A stretch of DNA of 20,698 nucleotides from DASXTW01 sp046726275 (GTDB lineage Bacteria; Actinomycetota; UBA4738), in contig JBKPAF010000047.1 in assembly GCA_046726275.1 (NCBI GenBank), positions 1 through 20,698 on the forward strand. Reading direction: 5' to 3'. The notes below the pieces were generated by a model, which did no database searches, was not told the DNA's origin, and saw only the letters and a program-made list of their open reading frames with translations. Positions 1 through 6,020 of this stretch are shown piece after piece; positions within the stretch are counted from its first letter, which is position 1; every line of letters begins with the position of its first letter. The position numbers and the translations under genes are program-made.

Positions 1-306
1 CCGCGAGGCTGTGTACCGCCAGCGGCGGGCAGTGGCCTGGGACACATTCTCGCCCCATGGGCGACCCGCCGGCGTATCGCCAGTTCCCCCCCAGTTCGGG
101 GAGCGGTATATCCCCCCGTGGGCAGCGCCGGCGTACATGACGTTCGGAGATGACGGTGCGATCGCAACGGCCTCTGGGTAGCCTCCATGCGGACCATGAG
201 TGGTCCAGGAGCCCATTTCCGGGGAGGCAGCGGGCGCGCCGACCGGGGCCAGCGCGACGAACCCCAGAAGGCATCCTGCCAGCCCCAGCCGTGCCTTCCG
301 CCCCAC
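1..306 (-). CDS. Secreted BNR/Asp-box (sortilin/VPS10-like) repeat protein, N-terminal part
   Basis: This is the first 102 codons of a gene that continues past the left edge. It starts at GTG 306, with a Shine-Dalgarno-like AGGAAGG at 320..314 seven bases upstream. Residues 1-27 form a Sec-type signal peptide: basic MGRKAR, a hydrophobic core, then an APAAS cleavage-like end. The mature part shows W-x3-GPHGG, then AIAPSSPNVMYAG and HGGIYRS. This matches the opening blade of BNR/Asp-box beta-propellers seen in exo-sialidase, xyloglucanase and VPS10/sortilin-like proteins. An LAGC string at residues 9-12 looks like a lipobox, but the hydrophobic stretch follows the cysteine, so I favour cleavage by signal peptidase I. 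The protein is probably exported. Its substrate cannot be told from this fragment. It lies 57 bp downstream of tRNA-Gly on the same strand. Confidence 0.72.
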   Translation of the reverse strand, partial: MGRKARLGLAGCLLGFVALAPVGAPAASPEMGSWTTHGPHGGYPEAVAIAPSSPNVMYAGAAHGGIYRSPNWGGTGDTPAGRPWGENVSQATARRWRYTASR

Positions 307-363
307 CCTTACACCTTCCTGTGAGGGCGATGAACGCCGGGGTTACGCGCGCCGCAGAACGTT

Positions 364-439
<76 letters not shown>

Positions 440-448
440 GCGACCGCC

Positions 449-454
449 ATTCTA
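449..454 (-). promoter_or_regulatory. Possible -10 box of the tRNA-Gly promoter
   Basis: TAGAAT on the minus strand ends 9 bases before the mature tRNA 5' end, which would put the transcription start about 3 bases upstream of the tRNA. No convincing -35 is visible: the nearest candidate, TTCGTG, needs a 19-bp spacer. Read-through from dut is an alternative. Confidence 0.35.
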
Positions 455-472
455 TCAAGGGCCTCCGAACGC

Positions 473-904
473 TCACGAACCCGAGGAGCCGAACCCTCCT
501 TCTCCGCGCTCCGAAGGAGGCAACTCTTCGGACCAGGTCGAGGTGACCAGCACCACCGGGACGATCACAAGCTGCGCGATCCGATCCCCCTTCCGGATGG
601 TGACAGGGCGCTCCCGGTCCAGGTTCACCACGGCGCACGTGACCTCGCCTCGGTATCCCGCATCGATGAGCCCCGGCGCGTTGGCCAGCGTCAGGCCCTC
701 ACGCGAGGCCAGACCAGAACGGGGAAGCACCAACCCCGCGTGGCCCTCGGGAATGGCCACCGCCACTCCCGTGGGGATCATCACCCGTTCCCCCGGCCGG
801 ACCTCCGCGTCGACGGCCGAGGCCAGGTCCAGGCCGGCGTCGCCCGGATGGGCGTAGGAGGGCAGCCGAGCCTCGGGCCTGAGTTTTCTGAACGGCACCT
901 CCAT
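473..904 (-). CDS. dut: Deoxyuridine 5'-triphosphate nucleotidohydrolase (dUTPase)
   Basis: Hydrolyses dUTP to dUMP and diphosphate in the cytoplasm. This keeps uracil out of DNA and supplies dUMP for dTMP synthesis. The 143-residue length is typical of the homotrimeric family. All five family motifs are present in order: DAGLDLAS at 22-29; PRSG at 61-64; GLIDAGYRGEV at 78-88, with the catalytic Asp near 81; RIAQLV near 108-113; and the glycine-rich C-terminal RGEGGFGSSG at 133-142, which closes over the nucleotide. It starts at ATG 904, 11 bp after the stop of the upstream lipoprotein gene. It is last in a run with nrdR and nrdJ, so the block covers dNTP synthesis and sanitation. No strong ribosome-binding site is visible, so coupling to the upstream gene is plausible. 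Confidence 0.96.
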   Translation of the reverse strand: MEVPFRKLRPEARLPSYAHPGDAGLDLASAVDAEVRPGERVMIPTGVAVAIPEGHAGLVLPRSGLASREGLTLANAPGLIDAGYRGEVTCAVVNLDRERPVTIRKGDRIAQLVIVPVVLVTSTWSEELPPSERGEGGFGSSGS

Positions 905-915
905 GCGATCGCCGG

Positions 916-1335
916 TCAGGTCACGCTCACGACGAAGGAGAACTCCCGGGCGATGTCCTCCGGGTCCTCCTGGGGCCCGTACGTCAGATGCACGGTGACG
1001 CTCCCCGGGCCTACGGCCTCGAACGTGAGGACGGCCCGGCCCGGTACCTCACTGCCCCCCAGTGGCGGTCTGTATCCGGTCGAGGCCAGCCTCAAGACCG
1101 AGTCGTCGAGGGCGTCCGCCACTCGCCAGATGTATCCCCCCGGCGCGTCCGACGGCAACTGCACGGCCACGGTTCCGCCGGGGGTCAGGCCGACCGATCG
1201 GTTGTCGTCGTCCTGATCGAGGACGATGGCATTGCGCCCCAGACTGTCCTTGGGAAGGTCAAGCTTTGGCCCGCCGGTGGAACACCCAACCAACAGGCTC
1301 AGGGCGAGTGCGAGCCCTGCCCAACCGATCCTCAT
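916..1335 (-). CDS. Chagasin-like (inhibitor family I42) lipoprotein
   Basis: A 139-residue putative lipoprotein. The signal peptide has MR, a hydrophobic core and lipobox LVGC, with the lipidated Cys at 18. The rest fits the chagasin/amoebiasin cysteine-protease inhibitor fold (I42). It contains a GGTVAVQLPS strand (53-62), an APGGYIW loop (64-70) corresponding to the family NPTTGYxW loop, a glycine-rich loop near 92-99, and a final LTFEAVGPGSVTVHLTYGPQE block (103-123) like the family's FxFxAxxxGxxxLxLxY. By family it would block papain-like cysteine proteases outside the membrane, or it may simply use the fold as a binding domain. It lies between nrdJ (39 bp after its stop) and dut (11 bp before it) with no obvious functional link. 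Fold assignment is moderately certain and target unknown. Confidence 0.72.
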   Translation of the reverse strand: MRIGWAGLALALSLLVGCSTGGPKLDLPKDSLGRNAIVLDQDDDNRSVGLTPGGTVAVQLPSDAPGGYIWRVADALDDSVLRLASTGYRPPLGGSEVPGRAVLTFEAVGPGSVTVHLTYGPQEDPEDIAREFSFVVSVT

Positions 1336-1374
1336 TTCGGCCGAGCATACCGCTGCCCAGAAACTCGCGAGACT

Positions 1375-4179
1375 CTACGAGCAGCCGCTGGTCGAGCCGC
1401 AGCCGGTGCACACGTAACAGGACCCCGCAGGCTGCATCTTCGCCCCGCAGGCGTAGCAGAGCGGCGCGTCGAGGACGCGAGCACCCGGCGACGGGGTCTG
1501 CTTGCGGCCTGCCTCCAGTTCGATCAACCTAGGGGCCGGCCCCGCGCCCGGAATGCCTTCGTCCGAAGCATTGGTCTCGTCATTCGACTCCGTTTCACCC
1601 GAAGCCCCACTCGAGCCGTTCCCGTACTCCTTCGCGTATTCCATCCGCTCGGCGATGGACTGGATCCCAAGCTCGGCCCGCCGCTCGGGAGACAGATACT
1701 CGAGCGCCAGCCGCCGGAAGATGTAGTCCATGAGTGAGCTGGCGAACCGGATGTCCGGATCGTTGGTGAGACCCGACGGCTCGAACCGGGTGTTGACGAA
1801 CTTCGACACGTAGTCCTCCAGGGGCACGCCGTACTGCAGGCCGACGGAGACCGCGATGGAGAACGCATCCATCAGCCCCGACAGTGTCGAGCCCTGCTTC
1901 GACACCTTCAGGAAGATCTCGCCGATCCCGTCATCCGGGTACTCGCCGGCGGTGATGTAGCCCTCGGCGTCGCCCACTCGGAACGAGAAGGTCCTGGCCG
2001 GACGGTTCTGCGGAAGGCGCTTCTTCGAGGACCACGCAAGCTGCCCGGGAGCCGCCTCGTCCGAAACACGCTCCGGCGCCTTCTTCTTGTCGGCCGACAA
2101 CGGCTGAGCAACCTTGCAATTGTCGCGGTAGATCGCGATGGCCTTCAGGCCCAGCTTCCACCCTTCGATGAAGAGCTGCTCGACCTCTTCCACCGTGACG
2201 TGCTCGGGCATGTTCACGGTTTTGGAGATGGCCCCGGAGATGAACGGCTGCGCCGCCGCCATCATCTTGACGTGTCCCATGTACTGGATGGCTCGGTCGC
2301 CCATCGAGCAATCGAACACGGGGTAGTGCTCTTCCTTCAGGAACGGCGCGCCGACCACGGTATTGTGCTCGGCGATGTAAGCGACGATCGCCTCGCTCTG
2401 GTCCTCGTCGTATCCCAGCCGGCGGAGAGCCCGCGGCACGGTCTGGTTCACGATCTGCATGGTCCCCCCGCCGACCAGCTTCTTGTTTTTCACGAGCGCG
2501 AGGTCTGGCTCGATTCCCGTGGTGTCGCAATCCATGAGGAACGAGATCGTGCCGGTCGGTGCCAGGACCGTGGCCTGGGCATTCCGGTACCCGTGCTGCT
2601 CGCCGAGGGCGATGGCGTCGTCCCACGCGGACTTCGCCGCTTGGAGCAGGCCCTCGGGCACGAGCTCGGCGTCGATGTCGTCGGCGGCAGCGCGGTGCTT
2701 TCGCATGACCCGGAGCATCGCGTCGCGGTTCGGAGCGTATCCGGCGAACGGGCCCATCTCCTTTGCCACCTTCGCGCTGGTCCGGTACGCCCAGCCCGTC
2801 ATGAGGGCCGTGATGGCGCCACCCCAGGCCCGACCGGCGTCGGAGTCGTAGGGCACTCCTCGCGCCATCAACAGCGCGCCGAGGTTGGCGTATCCCAGCC
2901 CGAGCTGACGGAACGCCTTGGCGTTGCGCTCGATCTTTTCGGTCGGGTAGCTGGAGTTTCCGACGATGATCTCCTGCGCGCCGAACACGATCTCCACCGC
3001 GTGCTTGAACGCCGGCACATCGAAGATCCCCTCGTCGTCCATGAACTTGAGGAGGTTCAGGCTGGCCAGGTTGCACGCGCTGTTGTCGAGGTGCATGTAC
3101 TCCGAGCACGGGTTCGACGCGTTGATCCGGCCCGATGCCGGGCACGTGTGCCAGTCGTTGATCGTCGTGTCGTACTGAAGGCCCGGGTCCGCGCACTCCC
3201 ACGCGGCTTGGGCCATCTCGCGCATCAGGCCCCGCGCGCGAACGGTCTCCAGCGTCTCGTCGCGAGTGACGGCCTTGAGCTTCCAGTCCCGGTCCTCGGC
3301 ATAGGCGCGCATGAACTCGTCGGTGACCCGCACCGAGTTATTCGCGTTCTGATACTGCATCGAATAGGAGTCGCGGCCGTCCAGGTCCATGTCGTATCCG
3401 GCATCACGGAGCGCCCGCGCCTTCTGCTCCTCGATCGCCTTGCACCAGATGAAGTCGCGGACGTCGGGGTGGTCCGCGTTGAGCACCACCATCTTGGCGG
3501 CTCGCCGGGTCTTCCCACCGGACTTGATGGTCCCCGCGGAGGCGTCGGCTCCCCGCATGAACGAGACGGGGCCGCTCGCCGTCCCACCGCCGTGGAGCTG
3601 CTCTTTCGACGAGCGGAGCGGCGACAGGTTGATGCCGGACCCCGACCCGCCCTTGAAGATGGTCCCTTCCTCGACGTACCAGTTGAGGATCGACCCCATC
3701 GTGTCCTCGATGGCGAGGATGAAGCATGCGCTGCACTGGGGGTTCGGTTCCGCGCCGACGTTGAACCAGACAGGCGAGTTGAACGCGGCCTTCTGCGTGA
3801 CCAGGAGATGGGTCAGCTCTTCGGCGAAGATACGGGCATCCTGTTCGCTCGCGAAATACCCGTCATTGATCCCCCAGCCGGCGATGGTGTCGACGACCCG
3901 GCCGATCATCTGCCGCACCGAGGACTCCCGCTCCGGCGTTCCCAGGGGTCCGCGGAAGTACTTCTGGGCGACGATGTTCGTGGCGTTCTGCGACCAGGTC
4001 ACCGGGAACTCCACGCCGCGCTGCTCGAAGGCGTTGCCCCCCTCCTTGTAGTTGGGGATGACGGCGTCGCGGATCTCCCATTCGACCTCGTCGAATGGAT
4101 GGGTCCCCTCCTTGGTGAAGTGGCGCTTGAACGAGAGCTTCCCCGGCTTGACCCGAACGTCCTTTTCCTGCGTGGCCAC
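1375..4179 (-). CDS. nrdJ: Vitamin B12-dependent (class II) ribonucleoside-diphosphate reductase
   Basis: Reduces ribonucleotides to deoxyribonucleotides using an adenosylcobalamin-derived thiyl radical. The 934-residue protein carries the family signatures. QCSACF at about 149-153 holds one redox cysteine. KGGSGSGINLSPLRS at 177-190 is present. NPCSEY at 356-361 holds the radical cysteine (about 358) and Glu, and is followed by SACNLASLNL with the second redox cysteine (about 369). PTGTISFLMDCDTTGIEPDL lies further on. The C-terminus is cysteine-rich (CYACG, CYVCTGCG, ending SGCS), a zinc-ribbon/redox tail typical of the long NrdJ. I chose GTG 4179 because AGGAGG precedes it by 6 bases. An in-frame start at 4230 would add 17 Arg-rich residues with no support. 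It has its own promoter and NrdR-type boxes upstream. nrdR lies directly upstream. Confidence 0.96.
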   Translation of the reverse strand: MATQEKDVRVKPGKLSFKRHFTKEGTHPFDEVEWEIRDAVIPNYKEGGNAFEQRGVEFPVTWSQNATNIVAQKYFRGPLGTPERESSVRQMIGRVVDTIAGWGINDGYFASEQDARIFAEELTHLLVTQKAAFNSPVWFNVGAEPNPQCSACFILAIEDTMGSILNWYVEEGTIFKGGSGSGINLSPLRSSKEQLHGGGTASGPVSFMRGADASAGTIKSGGKTRRAAKMVVLNADHPDVRDFIWCKAIEEQKARALRDAGYDMDLDGRDSYSMQYQNANNSVRVTDEFMRAYAEDRDWKLKAVTRDETLETVRARGLMREMAQAAWECADPGLQYDTTINDWHTCPASGRINASNPCSEYMHLDNSACNLASLNLLKFMDDEGIFDVPAFKHAVEIVFGAQEIIVGNSSYPTEKIERNAKAFRQLGLGYANLGALLMARGVPYDSDAGRAWGGAITALMTGWAYRTSAKVAKEMGPFAGYAPNRDAMLRVMRKHRAAADDIDAELVPEGLLQAAKSAWDDAIALGEQHGYRNAQATVLAPTGTISFLMDCDTTGIEPDLALVKNKKLVGGGTMQIVNQTVPRALRRLGYDEDQSEAIVAYIAEHNTVVGAPFLKEEHYPVFDCSMGDRAIQYMGHVKMMAAAQPFISGAISKTVNMPEHVTVEEVEQLFIEGWKLGLKAIAIYRDNCKVAQPLSADKKKAPERVSDEAAPGQLAWSSKKRLPQNRPARTFSFRVGDAEGYITAGEYPDDGIGEIFLKVSKQGSTLSGLMDAFSIAVSVGLQYGVPLEDYVSKFVNTRFEPSGLTNDPDIRFASSLMDYIFRRLALEYLSPERRAELGIQSIAERMEYAKEYGNGSSGASGETESNDETNASDEGIPGAGPAPRLIELEAGRKQTPSPGARVLDAPLCYACGAKMQPAGSCYVCTGCGSTSGCS

Positions 4180-4255
4180 CGTCACCCTCCTCTTCGAGAT
4201 CCGGGGAAGGACCCTGGACCGACGACCCAACCTCTGCTGGGGAAAAACAGTGGAA

Positions 4256-4273
4256 AATCACACCAGTGTGATT
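4256..4273 (-). promoter_or_regulatory. Perfect 18-bp inverted repeat at the nrdJ transcription start
   Basis: The arms AATCACAC and GTGTGATT flank a central CA (plus-strand reading). The repeat lies just downstream of the predicted nrdJ start point, at about +2 to +20. It does not resemble the NrdR boxes nearby. It could be an operator for another regulator. It could also be a 5' stem-loop of the mRNA: on the minus strand the last arm runs into TTTT, so a weak attenuator is possible. Confidence 0.5.
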
Positions 4274-4281
4274 CGGCCCAG

Positions 4282-4310
4282 ATTCTTGCCCAGCCGTCAG
4301 GAGCTGTCAA
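4282..4310 (-). promoter_or_regulatory. nrdJ promoter (sigma-70/HrdB type)
   Basis: On the minus strand a perfect -35 TTGACA (4310..4305) and a -10 AAGAAT (4287..4282) are separated by exactly 17 bases. The expected start is near 4275, giving a leader of about 95 bases before GTG 4179. Confidence 0.65.
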
Positions 4311-4330
4311 GCGCCCGTCCCGATATTGTC

Positions 4331-4343
4331 CCACATCTTGTGG
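4331..4343. promoter_or_regulatory. NrdR-type box, degenerate (upstream of nrdJ)
   Basis: Minus-strand CCACAAGATGTGG. Its first ten bases equal those of the box in front of nrdR, while the right arm is shortened. It begins 42 bp (four helical turns) from the start of the better palindrome at 4370-4385. Paired boxes at integral turns are the known layout of NrdR sites. Confidence 0.45.
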
Positions 4344-4368
4344 ACCTCGGGGCCGGGACGGCGCGGTG

Positions 4369-4386
4369 ACCACAACATGTTGTGGT
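4369..4386. promoter_or_regulatory. NrdR-type box, perfect palindrome (upstream of nrdJ)
   Basis: ACCACAACATGTTGTGGT is a perfect 18-bp palindrome between nrdR and nrdJ. It matches the 16-bp layout of NrdR boxes (inverted CCAC/ACAC arms around an AT-containing centre) and is related to the site in front of nrdR. It lies upstream of the -35 of the predicted nrdJ promoter. Assignment to NrdR rests on motif recurrence and context. Confidence 0.6.
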
Positions 4387-4414
4387 TCGGGCACGGACCC
4401 AAGAGCCGCGTGGG

Positions 4415-4912
4415 TCAGGTCTTCGTTCGGGTCCGGCCCGCAGCACGCTTCGCCGAGGCTTCCCGCTTCTGGAGCATGATGCCGAGCTCCCGCTCGAAGT
4501 CCGTCAGCTCCTGGAAGTCCTTGTAGACGCTGGCGAAGCGCAAGTACGCAACCTCGTCGAGCCTCCGCAGGAGCGCGAGGATCTCCATGCCGACCTCCTG
4601 CGAGGTGACCACCGGACCCTTTTTCCGGAGCTTCTCCTCGACCCGCTCGGCCAGCCGCCCGACCTGCTCTTCGCTGACAGGCCTGTTCTTCGTCGCCTTC
4701 AGAACCCCGGCGGCCACCTTGCCCCGGTCGAACGGCTCCTTGCTGCCGTCCCTCTTGACCACGGTGAGCCCGATCTCTTCGATCCGCTCGAACGTGGTGA
4801 AGCGCCGACCGCACGCCAGGCACTCACGGCGCCGCCGGATGGCGCCGGCGTCCTCGGCCGAACGGGAATCGACTACCTTGTCTTCGGCATGTCCGCACCA
4901 CGGACAGCGCAT
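4415..4912 (-). CDS. nrdR: Transcriptional repressor NrdR (zinc ribbon + ATP-cone)
   Basis: Represses ribonucleotide reductase genes when dATP/ATP levels signal enough dNTPs. The 165-residue protein begins MRCPWCGH, and Cys3, Cys6, Cys31 and Cys34 form the N-terminal zinc ribbon (CPWC and CLAC). RRECLACGRRFTTFERIE is the classical NrdR block. Residues about 46-136 are an ATP-cone (VVKRDGSKEPFDRGKV near the start, VAYLRFASVYKDF at the end). A basic tail follows. ATG 4912 puts the first Cys at residue 3, as in the family. An in-frame GTG or ATG at 4960 would add 16 residues through its own operator box, so I reject it. A promoter and an NrdR-type box lie just upstream, so autoregulation is likely. 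nrdJ follows after 235 bp. Confidence 0.96.
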   Translation of the reverse strand: MRCPWCGHAEDKVVDSRSAEDAGAIRRRRECLACGRRFTTFERIEEIGLTVVKRDGSKEPFDRGKVAAGVLKATKNRPVSEEQVGRLAERVEEKLRKKGPVVTSQEVGMEILALLRRLDEVAYLRFASVYKDFQELTDFERELGIMLQKREASAKRAAGRTRTKT

Positions 4913-4938
4913 CGACGCCCCCGGGAAGGTGAGGGGAA

Positions 4939-4954
4939 CCACAAGATGTAGTGG
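4939..4954. promoter_or_regulatory. NrdR-type box in front of nrdR
   Basis: Minus-strand CCACTACATCTTGTGG has CCAC/GTGG arms and partial symmetry inside. It falls at about +2 to +17 of the predicted nrdR promoter, a position suited to repression. Its core recurs at 4331-4343 and, with variation, at 4370-4385. Confidence 0.55.
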
Positions 4955-4962
4955 GTCCAACC

Positions 4963-4991
4963 AGAGTATCTCCCGAGATATTGTCGGTCAA
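4963..4991 (-). promoter_or_regulatory. nrdR promoter
   Basis: A -35 TTGACC (4991..4986) and a -10 TACTCT (4968..4963) are 17 bases apart on the minus strand. The -35 overlaps the stop codon of the upstream divS-like gene. Within the spacer and -10, TATCTC-CC-GAGATA (plus strand, 4967-4980) is a perfect inverted repeat that may be a further protein site. Confidence 0.5.
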
Positions 4992-5290
4992 GGTCGCTGT
5001 TCGAGCCGTGCGCCGGGCGGCAGCTCGAGCTCCTGACCGGGCCAGATGAGGGCTCCGTCCAGGTGATTCACCTTGATCATCTGATCGACCAACGGCCGAG
5101 GGTCGGCCCGCGGATCGGATCGGCTGCGGATGATGCTCCACACCGTGTCCCCGGGCCTGACCACATAGGTCCGCGAGGCGGCCGGCTCGGAACCGCCCGC
5201 ACCCGCCGTCGAGGCCACAAGAGTGATCGTCATCGTTACCCCCAGGACCAGCCCCACCACCCGAGCCCACCGAACGTGTGTTCGTCCCAT
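4988..5290 (-). CDS. LysM-domain SOS cell-division inhibitor (DivS/ChiZ/YneA-like)
   Basis: A 100-residue protein with a short basic N-terminus, one membrane segment or signal anchor (about residues 10-31) and one LysM domain (about 41-92: YVVRPGDTVWSI at the start, VNHLDGALIWPGQELELP at the end). LysM binds peptidoglycan. The gene is divergent from lexA and carries a LexA box in its promoter. This is the arrangement of yneA in Bacillus, Rv2719c/chiZ in Mycobacterium and divS in Corynebacterium, which delay septation during DNA damage. That role is inferred from position plus domain, since sequence similarity in this group is low. The ATG at 5290 lies only 5 bases after the predicted -10, so the mRNA is probably leaderless. 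Confidence 0.85.
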   Translation of the reverse strand: MGRTHVRWARVVGLVLGVTMTITLVASTAGAGGSEPAASRTYVVRPGDTVWSIIRSRSDPRADPRPLVDQMIKVNHLDGALIWPGQELELPPGARLEQRP

Positions 5291-5295
5291 GCGCT

Positions 5296-5325
5296 ATTAT
5301 CTTCGAACGCGTGTTCGGTAGTCAA
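5296..5325 (-). promoter_or_regulatory. divS-like gene promoter, leaderless and LexA-covered
   Basis: On the minus strand a -35 TTGACT (5325..5320) and a -10 GATAAT (5301..5296) have an 18-base spacer filled by LexA box 1. The -10 is followed by AGCGC and then the ATG at 5290, so the predicted start coincides with the initiation codon and leaves no room for a ribosome-binding site. Confidence 0.65.
5303..5318. promoter_or_regulatory. LexA (SOS) box 1
   Basis: TCGAAC-GCGT-GTTCGG matches the actinobacterial/Bacillus LexA consensus CGAAC-N4-GTTCG, with one mismatch in the flanking palindrome. It sits inside the divS-like promoter, in the lexA/divS divergent region. Confidence 0.92.
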
Positions 5326-5332
5326 GGGCTTA

Positions 5333-5348
5333 TCGAACACATGTTTGC
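5333..5348. promoter_or_regulatory. LexA (SOS) box 2
   Basis: TCGAAC-ACAT-GTTTGC has one strong and one weaker half-site. It is centred 30 bp (about three helical turns) from box 1 and 49 bp upstream of the lexA ATG. It overlaps a weak -35-like TTGCCC (with TAGCGT 17 bases further on), so it probably serves lexA autorepression. Confidence 0.8.
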
Positions 5349-5396
5349 CCCAGGCAGGGCCCCATGCTAGCGTTCGGGAGAGCTCAGGGAGGAACC

Positions 5397-6011
5397 ATGG
5401 ACGACATGACCGCACGTCAGCGGCGAATCATCGAGTTCATCAGGAAGACGGTTCGGGAGCGGGGTTACCCCCCCACAGTACGGGAGATCGGCGAGGCGGT
5501 CGGCCTTGCCTCGAGCTCCAGCGTGCATGCTCAGCTGGCGAACCTCGAGAAACGAGGTCTGGTCAAGCGCGATCCGACCAAGCCCAGAGCGATGGAGCTT
5601 CGCGGCCCGGGCTCATCGCGACGCGGAGGAGTCGACGTTCCACTCGTCGGCAGGATCTCAGCGGGAACCCCGATCCTGGCCGACCAGAACATCGAGGAGT
5701 ACCTCACCGTGCCGACCGGATTCGCCGGGGCGGACGATCACTTCGCGCTTCGTGTGTCGGGCGATTCCATGATCGGGGCCGGGATCCTGGACGGCGACAT
5801 GGTGGTGGTGCGCCGTCAGAGCTCGGCCGCCGAGGGCGATATCGTGGCCGTCCTCCTGCCCGGAGCCGCCGAAGACGAGGCCACCGTGAAGCGTCTTCAC
5901 AGGGAAGACGGCCGCGTCGTGCTCGTGCCCGAGAACCCGGCAATGGAGCCGTTCGAGATGACCGACGGAAGCATCGTCGGGAGGGTGGTCGCGGTCCTCA
6001 GGAAGGTGTGA
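5397..6011 (+). CDS. lexA: LexA repressor, self-cleaving
   Basis: Master repressor of the SOS response. RecA filaments stimulate its self-cleavage. The 204-residue protein has an N-terminal winged helix-turn-helix (about 1-65: MTARQRRIIEFI, then PPTVREIGEAVGLASSSSVHAQL). It has the cleavage site ISAG with Ala89-Gly90, catalytic Ser124 in SGDSM, and catalytic Lys165 in EATVKR. ATG 5397 follows AGGGAGG (5386-5392) by 4 bases. An upstream in-frame start at 5364 would add 11 residues not typical of the family, and an ATG at 5406 is a less likely alternative. It is the only large plus-strand gene in the left half. It is divergent from the LysM gene, shares two LexA boxes with it, and ends 9 bp from the convergent hflX stop. 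Confidence 0.98.
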   Translation: MDDMTARQRRIIEFIRKTVRERGYPPTVREIGEAVGLASSSSVHAQLANLEKRGLVKRDPTKPRAMELRGPGSSRRGGVDVPLVGRISAGTPILADQNIEEYLTVPTGFAGADDHFALRVSGDSMIGAGILDGDMVVVRRQSSAAEGDIVAVLLPGAAEDEATVKRLHREDGRVVLVPENPAMEPFEMTDGSIVGRVVAVLRKV

Positions 6012-6020
6012 GGGCCGCGT

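Noticed and set aside
4180..4415. Adenosylcobalamin riboswitch in front of the B12-dependent nrdJ
   Set aside because: No B12-box-like sequence or multi-branched fold is visible. The region is accounted for by a promoter, NrdR-type boxes and an inverted repeat.
2200..4479. A 759-codon open frame on the plus strand opposite nrdJ
   Set aside because: It lies wholly antisense to a clear nrdJ, has Arg/His/Val-rich low-similarity sequence and no domain. Long antisense frames are expected at this GC content.
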